In this document: piece by piece, positions 18,409 through 26,753 of the stretch
Layout of the letters: the number at the start of each line of letters is the position of its first letter
How positions within the stretch are numbered: the first letter of the stretch is position 1
Assembly (NCBI RefSeq): GCF_022009635.1
Contig: NZ_CP091716.1
Location: forward strand, 6,690,501-6,754,500
Direction of reading: 5' to 3'
Origin: Variovorax paradoxus
GTDB taxonomy: Bacteria; Pseudomonadota; Gammaproteobacteria; Burkholderiales; Burkholderiaceae_C
DNA: 64,000 bases
The notes under the pieces: generated by a model
What the model was told of the DNA's origin: nothing
The model's database searches: none
Seen by the model: the letters and a program-made list of their open reading frames with translations, nothing else
Position numbers and translations under genes: made by a program

Positions 18409-18443
18409 GCGGCAACGCCCCGGGAAAACAGGGATGTCGTTTG

Positions 18444-20747
18444 ATGATTCGAGTGACACTGTGGACTGCGGTCGGTCCCGCCGGAGCACGCTGGCGCCCG
18501 ACCTTCGCGCACATGTGGCTCGGATGCGCAGGCGCCATCGCGGGACTGTCGTGCGCGCAGGCCCAGACCGCGCAGCCCGCCGCCCCGGTGAAGAACAACC
18601 CGGCGGCGACGCCAGCCCCCGTCGTGGCTGACGCGCGCATCGAATCCATCGATCGCGCGCAGGCCGAACAGGCGCGGCTGAAGGCGCTCATCGATGCCGC
18701 GCCCAAGGCCTACGAAGACCGCTTCATGAACCCCGACGCGTCCGCTGCCGGCGACGCCGCGCCCGAGGCCGAGCAGCCGCAGGGCTTTCGCGCTTGGCTG
18801 GTGGAAAGCCGCATCGGCTTCGGCGATGCCACCAGCACCGGCTACGGCCGCCAGCGCGCGAGCGAATTCGGCCAGCGCTTCGAGTACCGCCGCGAGACGC
18901 TCAACTACGGCGAATTCGTGCTGCAGGCCGATGCGCGCCACCTGAGCGGCGACAGCTTCCTGAGCGGCGGCGGCATCGGCTCGCTGGGCTATGCGCGCGA
19001 GGCCACCAGCGGACGCTTCACGCTGCGCAACCTGGGCTTTCCGCTGACCACGCGGACCTTCGCCGACACTGCGGTGGGCGACATCTACAGCGAACTCACC
19101 GACGGCCTGTCGCGCAACTACCGTCTCTCGCTGGGCTCGACCACGGTGCGCGGCGCGTCCACGCGCATCTTCAGTTCCGACCTCGACGTGCGCGCGGGTT
19201 TCGGCGAGCGCGGCAACCTCGCGGGCGGGCCTTATCCGGGCTTCGAGAAGAGTCAGGGCACGCTGGGATGGCTCGGCCTCACCAAGCGGCTGGGGGAGCG
19301 GTGGTTCACGTCGTTCCAGATCGACCAGGCCCGCAACATTCCGGCGTACTACTACGACCCGCTCAGCGCGCAGGGCATCGGCCGCAGGGACGTCACGAGC
19401 TGGGCCACGTCGATCGGCTATGGCAGCGAGTTGCTGCGCGACGGCGACATCAAGGGCCGCGCCACGCTGGTGGGCAGCCGGACCAGTTCGTCACTGGTCC
19501 CGCTCGCGCGCACGGACAGCTCGCAAGGGCTCTTCGTGGAAGCCAGCGCGCGCACCGGCGCATACCGTCACGAGCTGGGCGCGTACACGGCCCGGCCCAA
19601 TCTCTACTTCGGCGACTACCCGCTGGCCACCGGCACGCGCGGCGCCTACTGGCGCATCGACCGCAGCGACAGCCGCATGAACTGGGGCGGCGCGCTCGAC
19701 TTCGAGCGCGCGGCGCCCAACGACAGCTTCAACCTCTTCGGCTATCGCCGCGCCAGCGCGAGCGGCAACTTCCAGTACCTGCTGGACCGCAACACCTCGT
19801 TCGGCGGCAGCCTGAACCTGATGCAGATGCGCTACGAAGGCGCGTCGACCGGCGCGGCCTCGCAGGCGCAGAGCCCGGGCAGCCGCTTTCGCAGCGTCTA
19901 CGCGGACGCCTTCTACCAGACGCGTTTCTTCGACTGGCCGCGCAGCCGCTTCAGCCTCTCGGTGCGGCGCAACGAAGCCATCGTGCTCGGCGACGGCACC
20001 GCCACCGGGCAGGAACTGCAGTGGGAGCAGGACTGGATCGGCGGGCGCTTCGAGACCATGCGCCCCGAGCTCACCACCACGCTGGGCTACGCGCGCGACC
20101 AGAGCAGCGGCGTCACCCGCAACTACCCGACCGCCGGCGTGCAGTTCCGCTTCTGGATGGCGGAGGGCTTCAGCGTGACAGGCAACCTGCGCTACACCTC
20201 GCAGCACGGCGGCCTCTACACCAGCCGCGGCCTCTCGGGCTCGATCAGCGCCGAGAAAGACCTGGCGCCCGGCTGGCGCGCGGGCATTGCCGCCAACCTG
20301 AACCAGGCGCGCGCCACCACGGTGCCGGTGGCGCTGAACACGCCCACGCTCTTTCGCACCAACGACAAGACGGTGTACGTCTACCTGCGCTGGGAAGGCT
20401 CCGCCGGCTCGGCCTACCAGACCGCGGGCGCGCGCACCGGCAACGCGGGCGGCGGCAGCGTGACCGGGCGCGTGTTCTACGACGCCAACAACGACGGGCA
20501 GCAGCAGATCGGCGAAGGCGGCGTCGCCAATGTCGAGGTGCTGCTCGACGGCCGCTACCGCGCCGTGACCGACCGCGACGGCCGCTTCGAATTTCCGCTG
20601 GTGACCACGGGGCGCCATCAGCTCACCCTCACGTCCGAGACCGTGCCGCTGCCCTGGGGGCCGGCGCGCGATGCGGGCGCGAGCGTCGATGTTCCGCTGC
20701 GTGGCCAGGCCAGCACCTCGATCCCCGTGATCAAGGTCGGGCAGTGA
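18444..20747 (+). CDS. Outer-membrane beta-barrel protein with C-terminal SdrD-B-like domain (possible non-canonical usher)
   Basis: 767 aa from ATG 18444 (an in-frame TTG at 18441 is alternative). The signal region ends near SCAQAQ. A Pro/Ala linker follows, and from about residue 115 to 675 alternating aromatic and polar strands (WLVESRIGFGDA, FSLSVRRNEAI, YTSQHGGLYTSRG) predict a large outer-membrane barrel. The final 90 residues hold GSVTGRVFYDANNDGQQQIGEGGVANVEVLLDG in outline, the Ca-binding SdrD-B/carboxypeptidase-regulatory type of beta fold with a DANNDG loop. A usher plug or the usual FimD motifs are not apparent. It begins an operon of pilin-like proteins and a PapD-like chaperone, so secretion or anchoring of those subunits is the probable role; this is inferred from context. 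Confidence 0.7.
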   Translation: MIRVTLWTAVGPAGARWRPTFAHMWLGCAGAIAGLSCAQAQTAQPAAPVKNNPAATPAPVVADARIESIDRAQAEQARLKALIDAAPKAYEDRFMNPDASAAGDAAPEAEQPQGFRAWLVESRIGFGDATSTGYGRQRASEFGQRFEYRRETLNYGEFVLQADARHLSGDSFLSGGGIGSLGYAREATSGRFTLRNLGFPLTTRTFADTAVGDIYSELTDGLSRNYRLSLGSTTVRGASTRIFSSDLDVRAGFGERGNLAGGPYPGFEKSQGTLGWLGLTKRLGERWFTSFQIDQARNIPAYYYDPLSAQGIGRRDVTSWATSIGYGSELLRDGDIKGRATLVGSRTSSSLVPLARTDSSQGLFVEASARTGAYRHELGAYTARPNLYFGDYPLATGTRGAYWRIDRSDSRMNWGGALDFERAAPNDSFNLFGYRRASASGNFQYLLDRNTSFGGSLNLMQMRYEGASTGAASQAQSPGSRFRSVYADAFYQTRFFDWPRSRFSLSVRRNEAIVLGDGTATGQELQWEQDWIGGRFETMRPELTTTLGYARDQSSGVTRNYPTAGVQFRFWMAEGFSVTGNLRYTSQHGGLYTSRGLSGSISAEKDLAPGWRAGIAANLNQARATTVPVALNTPTLFRTNDKTVYVYLRWEGSAGSAYQTAGARTGNAGGGSVTGRVFYDANNDGQQQIGEGGVANVEVLLDGRYRAVTDRDGRFEFPLVTTGRHQLTLTSETVPLPWGPARDAGASVDVPLRGQASTSIPVIKVGQ

Positions 20748-20790
20748 CCACTTTTCTTGTTCGTTCCACCGCTAAGCAAAGGAAACCGAG

Positions 20791-21402
20791 ATGAGACAAA
20801 CCCCGAGACTGCTCACCGTGGCCGCCGGCACGGCCCTGGCCCTGGCCGCCGGCGTGGCGCTGGCCGAGAGCCAGTACGGCTACGGCACCGGCACGCCCGC
20901 CGTGACGGCCCAGGCCCACCTCAACCTGAGCGTGACGGTGCCCAAGCTGATCCTGCTGCGGGTGGGCACGCAGACCGGCACCGGCGACACGCTGAGCTGG
21001 ACCGCCCCCATCACCTGGGCCACCGCGCCGACCATCACGGCCGGCAACAACGAGGCCGCCAACTGGGACGGCACCGCGCCCACGCTCGGCACGGTGACCA
21101 ACCCGGCGGCGGTGCCGGTGTCGGCGTGGACCAACAGCTCCGGCGGCGGTTCCCTGACCTACACGGCGGCCGCCTTCGCGCCCACCGGCGGCCCGGCGCT
21201 CGCCAACATCGGCGTGACTTCCGGCGCGGGCCTGGCGCACCCCGGCGGCGCGACGCTGGCGGCCACCAGCAGCGCGGCGAGCACCTTCGTGCCTTCGACC
21301 GTCGCCACCGGCACGTGGACGTTCTCGCTGACGGGCACCGCCCTCACCTGGACGCCGGGCACCTACACGACCACCATCACCTACACCGCGACCAGTGTCT
21401 GA
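20791..21402 (+). CDS. Exported pilin-like protein 1
   Basis: 203 aa with a clear signal peptide ending at GVALAES. The mature part is Thr/Ala/Gly-rich, lacks cysteine and is predicted to be beta. Key elements are LNLSVTVPKLILLRVG, NNEAANWDG, and a closing TWTPGTYTTTITYTAT strand. The same order (hydrophobic strand with ILLRVG or VFFRLG, a NN.AANW.G motif, terminal .G.Y.. strand) is found in the last gene of the operon, so the two are paralogues. The terminal alternating strand is typical of donor-strand or fimbrial subunits. It is probably a structural subunit at the cell surface. It overlaps the next gene by 8 bp. Confidence 0.75.
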   Translation: MRQTPRLLTVAAGTALALAAGVALAESQYGYGTGTPAVTAQAHLNLSVTVPKLILLRVGTQTGTGDTLSWTAPITWATAPTITAGNNEAANWDGTAPTLGTVTNPAAVPVSAWTNSSGGGSLTYTAAAFAPTGGPALANIGVTSGAGLAHPGGATLAATSSAASTFVPSTVATGTWTFSLTGTALTWTPGTYTTTITYTATSV

Positions 21403-21991
21403 GCCGCTGCGCGCGGCGGTGGCGATCGCGCTCCTGGCCGGCCTGGCGCCGCGCGCGGACGCGGTCTTCACCTATGCGCCGACCAGTTCGGCCGCCTACG
21501 GCATCACCCTGCAGGTAGGCTCGGCGGCGGCCATCGACGAGGTGGTGTTCAACGCCACCGGCACCAACGCGGGCCTCGCCACGGGGACCGCCATCGCCGG
21601 CTCGCAGTCGATCACCATCCGCATCAGCCCGGCGCGGCCGGGGCGCCTGCTGCCCGAGAGCCGCCCCGTGACGCTCACCGCCACCGTGCCGGCGGGTCTG
21701 ACCTGCACCACCTCGGCCACCTGCGGCACCAACGTCATTCCCTTCGGCGCGATCAGCTGGGTGTCGACCGACGCGACCAGCCCCGGCCAGGGCGACATAC
21801 AAAGCGGCGCCTTCGCGGCGGGCGGCGTGCAGACGCTCGCCAGCTTCGACGCGGCGACGACGACCGTGCTCATCCTCAACGGCGACACGCGTTTCATGTC
21901 CAACACGCTGACCTTCCAGTACGCCAACACCACGGTGTATCCGGCGGGCAGCTACAGCGGCACGGTGCGCTTCACGGCAACGATGCTGTGA
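21395..21991 (+). CDS. Exported beta-rich protein of the pilin-like operon
   Basis: 198 aa. The signal peptide ends around PRADA. The mature part is Thr/Ser/Ala-rich with two cysteines (LTCTTSATCG) that could form a disulfide, and it finishes with YPAGSYSGTVRFTAT, the same style of C-terminal strand as the flanking pilin-like proteins. Overlaps of 8 bp upstream and 4 bp downstream (GTGA at 21988) indicate a tightly coupled operon. It is probably a minor subunit or tip/adaptor component. I do not recognise a named family. Confidence 0.7.
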   Translation: MSEPLRAAVAIALLAGLAPRADAVFTYAPTSSAAYGITLQVGSAAAIDEVVFNATGTNAGLATGTAIAGSQSITIRISPARPGRLLPESRPVTLTATVPAGLTCTTSATCGTNVIPFGAISWVSTDATSPGQGDIQSGAFAAGGVQTLASFDAATTTVLILNGDTRFMSNTLTFQYANTTVYPAGSYSGTVRFTATML

Positions 21992-22509
21992 CGACCATGA
22001 AGGCCACCGCGACCACGGCCTTGCTGCTGCCCGTGCTGCTGCCCGTGCTGCTGGCCGTGCCCGGCCCCGCCGCGGCGCTGGTCGAACGGCTGGACGACTC
22101 CGCCTCGCCGAGCGCGCAGGTGCGCGCGCAGGACGACAACTCGCCCGTCACCACGCCGGGCGCCAGCGTCTCGCCCTTCGTGCGCATCGACTTCGGGCGG
22201 GTGCACTACCGGCTGGCCACGGCGCGCTACGTGGGGCGGCAGGCGCGCATCTACTACGTGCTGCCCATGGCGGTTCCGGGCCTGCGCTCGCCCGCCGGGC
22301 TGCAGGTGAGCTGGCGCACGAACGGCCTGTTCGCCGCCGGCAGCGGGCGCCCCGGCGACCGGGTGCCGGTGTGGAGCGGACAGGTGCGCGACGCGTGGCT
22401 CAACGAGGCGCTGGACCTCACGTGGCAGGTCGACGTGCGCGAGGTGCGGCTGTCGCGCGGCATGCCGCTGGGCTTCGAGGCTTATTTTGAAATAGAGACA
22501 TTGCCATGA
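21988..22509 (+). CDS. Exported protein of the pilin-like operon, unknown family
   Basis: 173 aa from GTG 21988, overlapping the upstream stop; ATG 21997 is an equally likely start giving MKATATTALLL. A long hydrophobic signal ends near GPAAAL. The mature part has mixed beta character (VHYRLATARYVGRQARIYYVLP and LTWQVDVREVRLSRG). It lacks the C-terminal donor-like strand of its neighbours, so it may be an accessory or assembly protein rather than a subunit. It overlaps the chaperone gene by 4 bp (ATGA at 22506). No catalytic motif is visible. Confidence 0.65.
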   Translation: MTTMKATATTALLLPVLLPVLLAVPGPAAALVERLDDSASPSAQVRAQDDNSPVTTPGASVSPFVRIDFGRVHYRLATARYVGRQARIYYVLPMAVPGLRSPAGLQVSWRTNGLFAAGSGRPGDRVPVWSGQVRDAWLNEALDLTWQVDVREVRLSRGMPLGFEAYFEIETLP

Positions 22510-23333
22510 CACCACCGCATCGGACTTTCGCGCGCGCGCTGCTGGCACTGGCCGCCACGACGGGATGCGCGCTCGCGGCGGCCGCTCCGTTCGAGATCGC
22601 GATCATGCCGTCGCGCTTCGAGCTGTCGGCCAAGAGCGGCGCCCGGCTGGGCCAGTCGCTGGACATCCACAACGTGGGCGTCACCCCGACGGAGGTGTCC
22701 GTGCGCACGCTGGACTGGAGCTACTCGCCCGAGGGCGAGATCGCCTACCTCGACGCGCTGCAGCCCGGCAGTTGCCGCACCTGGGTGCTGCTGGAGCGCA
22801 AGACGGTGAAGGTGCCGGCGCGCGGCAAGGCGGGCTTCCGCTTCCAGATCGAGCCGCCGGCCGACGCGCCGCGCGGCGAGTGCCGCTTCATGCTGGCCAT
22901 CGAGGGCGTGGAGCCGGCCTACCGCGCGGCCATCGGCCAGGGCGGCTCCAGCCTGAGCCTGCCGGTCACCGGGCGCATCGCGGTGGCGGTGTACGTGTTG
23001 CTGAACGGCGCCGAGCCCAAGCTCGCGCTGAATCAGGTCGGCACGCGCGAACTGCAGGGCAGGCGCACGCCCTACGTGACGGTCAGCAACACCGGCGACG
23101 CCCACGGCCGCCTCGACGGCAGCCTGGACGCGACCGACGCCACCGGCAAGCGCTTCGAAATGGTGCCCGACGGCACGCCCGTGATGCCGGGGCAGACCCG
23201 CCTGATCGCGCTGCAGCCCAAGGCGACGGGTGCCACCGACGGGCCGCCGCCCGCACCGGTGTATCCGCTGAAGGCCAGCGGCACGCTCGACTGGGAGAAA
23301 GGCGGCTTCAAGGTGAACGCGGAGTTCCGCTGA
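22506..23333 (+). CDS. PapD-like periplasmic chaperone
   Basis: 275 aa with a signal peptide ending near ALAAAAP. The mature N-terminus FEIAIMPSRFELSAKSGARLGQ, followed by VRTLDWSYSPEG and VKVPARGKAGFRFQIEPP, matches the first Ig-like domain of fimbrial chaperones. Residues 110-125 (APRGECRFMLAIEG) correspond to the later strands, and a second beta domain follows. Such chaperones cap pilus subunits in the periplasm by donating a strand. Its place between exported beta proteins and a pilin-like gene supports that role. The classical conserved Arg/Lys subunit-anchoring pair could not be assigned by eye, so this is a divergent member. Confidence 0.75.
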   Translation: MTPPHRTFARALLALAATTGCALAAAAPFEIAIMPSRFELSAKSGARLGQSLDIHNVGVTPTEVSVRTLDWSYSPEGEIAYLDALQPGSCRTWVLLERKTVKVPARGKAGFRFQIEPPADAPRGECRFMLAIEGVEPAYRAAIGQGGSSLSLPVTGRIAVAVYVLLNGAEPKLALNQVGTRELQGRRTPYVTVSNTGDAHGRLDGSLDATDATGKRFEMVPDGTPVMPGQTRLIALQPKATGATDGPPPAPVYPLKASGTLDWEKGGFKVNAEFR

Positions 23334-23995
23334 TGCGGCGTGGGCACGCCCCCTTCGCGGCCAGTGCCCTGCCATGCGCCGCCGCGCTGGTTGCGGCCGC
23401 CCTCGTCGCCGTTCATGCCCCGCTGCGCGCCGGCACGTCCACCACCACCGGCCTGGGAACGCCGGCCTTCACCGACCTGAAGTTCACCGTGAACATCGAC
23501 AAGTTCGTGTTCTTCCGGCTCGGCGACGGCATCTGGCCGGCCGTGAGCGGCAGCATCAACACGGCCGCGTTCACGCTCGCGCCCACTATCCCCGGCGGGC
23601 CGACCACGCCCGTCGCCGGCAACAACACGGCCGCCAACTGGAATGGCGGCGCGCCGATGCTGGCGGTGTCGCCCGCAGCGGGTGTCTCGCTGCCGGTGGA
23701 GGTGCGCAGCAACGGCGGGCAGATCACCCTGCGCGCCACCGCGAGCACTCCGCTGACCAGCGGCGCCAACACCATCCCGATGTCGGAGATCACCATCGCC
23801 ACCGACGACCCGACGCTGCCGGCACCCGCGATTCCCAACACCGGCACGGGCGGGACGGTGAACGTCACGCCCACGGCCTTCGGCACTCTCGTGACGCAGC
23901 GCGCCGCGAACTGGACCTTCTCGTACGCCAACATCACGAACCGCCCGGCGGGGCTCTACACCGGGCAGGTCACCTTCACGGCCAGCTCGCCCTGA
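23333..23995 (+). CDS. Exported pilin-like protein 2
   Basis: 220 aa; ATG 23333 overlaps the chaperone stop by one base (TGATG). The signal peptide is hydrophobic and ends near PLRAGT. The mature part shares with pilin-like protein 1 a strand ending VFFRLG, the block NNTAANWNGG and a closing strand GLYTGQVTFTAS. It is Thr/Asn/Ala-rich and beta-predicted with no cysteine after the signal. It closes the operon; the next gene has its own ribosome site 131 bp away. It is probably a structural subunit or the counterpart tip protein. Confidence 0.75.
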   Translation: MRRGHAPFAASALPCAAALVAAALVAVHAPLRAGTSTTTGLGTPAFTDLKFTVNIDKFVFFRLGDGIWPAVSGSINTAAFTLAPTIPGGPTTPVAGNNTAANWNGGAPMLAVSPAAGVSLPVEVRSNGGQITLRATASTPLTSGANTIPMSEITIATDDPTLPAPAIPNTGTGGTVNVTPTAFGTLVTQRAANWTFSYANITNRPAGLYTGQVTFTASSP

Positions 23996-24126
23996 CCCCG
24001 CTGAAGCAGCCCGGAACCGGCCGTAAGTCACGCCGAGCGGCCATGCCGCAGGGCCAAGTCAGCTTCCGCTGGGATTGCACGCTAAAGCTGCCGGGTTGCC
24101 CCATTCCAACTCACCAGGAGCTTTGC

Positions 24127-24624
24127 ATGAACAACAAGAATCCCCGGATGCTGTGGATCGCCGCCTGCCTCGGCCTCGCCGCTTTCGCCGCACAGGCGCA
24201 AGTGCCGGCCGACGCGCCGGCCGGCACCACCGTGCAATGCAAGGACGGCAGCTATGCCTCGCCCGACACCAAGGCCGGCGCCTGCCGCGGGCACAAGGGC
24301 ATCAAGACATGGTTCGGAAAGAGCGCCGCAGCGGCGCCTGCTGCCGCAGCGCCGGCCGTGGAGACCCAGTCGGCCGACGTAGGCAAGACCGGCGTCGCGC
24401 CGAGCACCGGCACGGCCACCAAGTCACCCGGCGCGCCCGATCTCACGAAGATGGCGGCCGCGCCCGGCGGCGGTGCCGGCAAGGTGTGGGCCAACGACGA
24501 GACCAAGGTCTACCACTGCATGGGCGACCGCTACTACGGCAAGACCAAGAAGGGTGAGTATCTGAGCGAGGCCGATGCCAAGGCCAAGGGCATGCACGCC
24601 TCCCACAACAAGGCCTGCTCGTAG
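24127..24624 (+). CDS. Exported DUF3761-type protein with second Cys/His motif
   Basis: 165 aa. ATG 24127 is 6 nt after AGGAG. The signal peptide ends at AFAAQAQ. The first domain (VQCKDGSYASP, ACRGHKGIKTWFG; residues about 38-65) matches DUF3761. An Ala/Pro-rich linker follows. The last 45 residues contain KVYHCMGDRYYGKTKKGEYLSEADAKAKG, cited here only in outline: a Y-H-C...R-Y-G-K-T...G-Y...E-A motif that recurs in exported bacterial proteins and resembles small metal-binding modules. It is probably periplasmic. Function is unknown for both modules. Confidence 0.8.
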   Translation: MNNKNPRMLWIAACLGLAAFAAQAQVPADAPAGTTVQCKDGSYASPDTKAGACRGHKGIKTWFGKSAAAAPAAAAPAVETQSADVGKTGVAPSTGTATKSPGAPDLTKMAAAPGGGAGKVWANDETKVYHCMGDRYYGKTKKGEYLSEADAKAKGMHASHNKACS

Positions 24625-24637
24625 CCTGCCCGCGTCA

Positions 24638-25672
24638 TCAGCGCGGCTGGGATTCGACTTCCTTCGTCCAGCGGTCGATCAGCCGCTTGCGCTCGGCAGC
24701 CTTGCCGTATTTCTCGAAGTCGTACTTGATGAGCTTCACGTCGGCCATCGACGGGATGCGCGGATCGGGCTTGAAGGTCTTGTTGGCGGGCGACTGCAGG
24801 CTGCCCGACTTGCCGCCGATGGACTGGCCCGCGGGGCTCATGAGCCAGTCGTAGTAGCGCCTGGCGTTCTCCTTGTTGCGCGCGCCCTTCACCAGCGCGA
24901 TGCCGCCGATCTCGTAGCCGGTGCCCTCGCAGGGCGCGGCGGTCTTGACCGGAAATTTGTCATACCGCCAACGCTCGAAGCCGAAGATGAAGCTCACGCC
25001 GATGGCCACTTCGCCCTTGGCCACGTTGGGCGCCTGCGCCTGGCCGCTGCGGGTGTAGCTGGTCACGTTGCGGTGCAGCTTCTTGAGGTATTCGAAGGCC
25101 TCGTCCTCGCCCATCTGCTGCACAAGGCCCGCGATGATGGTGTAGGCCGTACCGCTGGAGGCGGGGTGCGAGATCTCGATCTCGCCCTTGTATTCGGGCT
25201 TGATCAGGTCGGCCCAGCACTTGGGCTCGTGCAGCTTCTTTTTCTTCAGCAGGTCGGTGTTGAAGCCGAAGCCGATGGCGCTGGTGTAGAAGCCGCCCAC
25301 CATGTTCTGCGACATCGCATATTGGCGCACCGACCAGTCGTACAGGTCGTTGATGTAGGCCGGCCGGTAGGGCTCCAGCAGGCCCTGCTCTGCCGCCTGC
25401 AGGAACGGGTCGCCGGTGCCGCCCCACCAGATATCGGTCTTGGGGTTGGCCGCTTCCGCGCGCAGTTGCGCGCCGATTTCGCCGGTGCCCTTGTGGGCCT
25501 GCAGCACCTTGATGCCGGTCTCGCGCGTGAAGGCCGCGGCGGCCGCCTCGCACCAGCCCGCGTCGGTACTGCACAGCGCGTTGACGGTGCCCTGCGCGGC
25601 GGCGTTCGACGCGCCCAGCAGCGCCGTGCATGCCAAGGCGGCTGCGATGTGTGGAATGGCGAATGGGCGCAT
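24638..25672 (-). CDS. Iron(III)/small-molecule ABC transporter substrate-binding protein
   Basis: 344 aa with a signal peptide ending SNAAAQ. The mature sequence has the type of the AfuA/FbpA-like class: VNALCSTDAGWCEA at the N-terminus, TGIKVLQAHKGTGEI, DIWWGGTGDPFLQAA, then FGFNTDLLKKKK and AGLVQQMGEDEAFEYL. This group binds ferric iron, phosphonates or polyamines in the periplasm. No permease or ATPase gene is adjacent, so transport partners must lie elsewhere. The gene is convergent with the DUF3761 gene (13 bp apart). The ligand cannot be deduced. Confidence 0.85.
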   Translation of the reverse strand: MRPFAIPHIAAALACTALLGASNAAAQGTVNALCSTDAGWCEAAAAAFTRETGIKVLQAHKGTGEIGAQLRAEAANPKTDIWWGGTGDPFLQAAEQGLLEPYRPAYINDLYDWSVRQYAMSQNMVGGFYTSAIGFGFNTDLLKKKKLHEPKCWADLIKPEYKGEIEISHPASSGTAYTIIAGLVQQMGEDEAFEYLKKLHRNVTSYTRSGQAQAPNVAKGEVAIGVSFIFGFERWRYDKFPVKTAAPCEGTGYEIGGIALVKGARNKENARRYYDWLMSPAGQSIGGKSGSLQSPANKTFKPDPRIPSMADVKLIKYDFEKYGKAAERKRLIDRWTKEVESQPR

Positions 25673-25732
25673 GCGGCGTGTCTCCTCGTTGTTCGATGAA
25701 TGGAAGCCGCAGGATAGCGCCCGCGCGGGTCT

Positions 25733-26653
25733 TCAGCGCGCGGCCAGCAGCGGCGGCAGGTGCTCGGCCAGCCAGTCCACCACGACGCGCGTCTTCAGCG
25801 GCAGGTAGCGGCTGCGCGAGCGGATCACGTGCAGCGCGAAGCCGAAGGGCTGCGGCTCGTCGAACACGCGCACCAGCGTGCCGGCCGCCAGCGCATCGGC
25901 GGCGAGCCAGGCCGGCAGGCGCGCCAGGCCCATGCCGCCGATGGCGGCCTCCAGCAGCACCTCGGCGCTGTCGCAGCGCAGGCGCGAGGGCAGCGTCACT
26001 TCGGTCGGCTCCGCAGGGCCGCCTTCGGCCGCGTGGAAGCGCCAGGCCGATACCTGCCCGTCGCGCGCGTAGAGCACCGCCTCGTGCGGCGCGGCGAGTT
26101 CGGCCACGCCGCGCGGATGCCCGCGCTCGGCCAGGTAGGCGGGCGCGGCGCACAACGCCATCCACTGCATGCCGACCGGCCGCGCGACGAGTTCGTCCGT
26201 ATCGGCCAGCTCGCCGCTGCGGATGGCCAGGTCGAGCCCCTCCTCGGCCAGATCCACGCGCCGGTCATTGAACGAGAGTTCGAGCGACAGCTGCGGATGC
26301 CGCCGCGCCAGCGCCAGCAGCAGCGGCCCCACTTTCAGCCGGCCCAGCATCGCCGGCATGCTCAGGCGCACCAGCCCGGAGGCGGTGCTGCGCGCCACGT
26401 CGGCTACGGCCTCGGCCGCCTCCAGCTCGGCCAGCGCGCGGCGGCAGCGCTCGTAGTAGCCGTGGCCTTCCTCGGTGAGGCTCTGGCTGCGCGTGGTGCG
26501 CAGGAAGAGCCGCGTGTTCAGGCGCGCCTCGAGCCGCGCGATGCTCTTGGCCACCGCCGAGCGCGTGACATGCAGGCGCTGCGCGGCCAGCGCGAAGCTG
26601 CCCGCTTCCACCGCCGCGACGAATTCCTCGATGCCCTGAAGACGTTGACCCAT
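25733..26653 (-). CDS. LysR-family transcriptional regulator
   Basis: 306 aa. The N-terminal winged helix-turn-helix is typical (IEEFVAAVEAGSFALAAQRLHVTRSAVAKSIARLE), followed by RLFLRTTRSQSLTEEG and an effector-binding domain of the CrgA-like subclass (RLSMPAMLGR, LAIRSGELADTDELVARPVG). It is divergent from a quinone-reductase-like dehydrogenase across 100 bp of shared upstream DNA, the usual arrangement in which a LysR protein controls its neighbour and itself. The 26654-26753 gap is AT-richer around 26670-26690 and contains ATGGCAT/ATGAAGGCAT near-repeats, but no clear LysR box could be fixed by eye. Confidence 0.93.
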   Translation of the reverse strand: MGQRLQGIEEFVAAVEAGSFALAAQRLHVTRSAVAKSIARLEARLNTRLFLRTTRSQSLTEEGHGYYERCRRALAELEAAEAVADVARSTASGLVRLSMPAMLGRLKVGPLLLALARRHPQLSLELSFNDRRVDLAEEGLDLAIRSGELADTDELVARPVGMQWMALCAAPAYLAERGHPRGVAELAAPHEAVLYARDGQVSAWRFHAAEGGPAEPTEVTLPSRLRCDSAEVLLEAAIGGMGLARLPAWLAADALAAGTLVRVFDEPQPFGFALHVIRSRSRYLPLKTRVVVDWLAEHLPPLLAAR

Positions 26654-26753
26654 TGGAGACTTTCAAGCACCAGTAAAGCGAAAATTATCCGCCACCGGGT
26701 ACATGGCATCGTCAATAGCATGAAGGCATCTTTCTTTTCCCCGGAGTCCTCTC

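Noticed and set aside
18444..20747. Canonical FimD/PapC usher
   Set aside because: Size and barrel character fit, but I see no usher N-terminal or plug motifs, and the C-terminal SdrD-B-like domain is atypical, so I left it as a non-canonical candidate.
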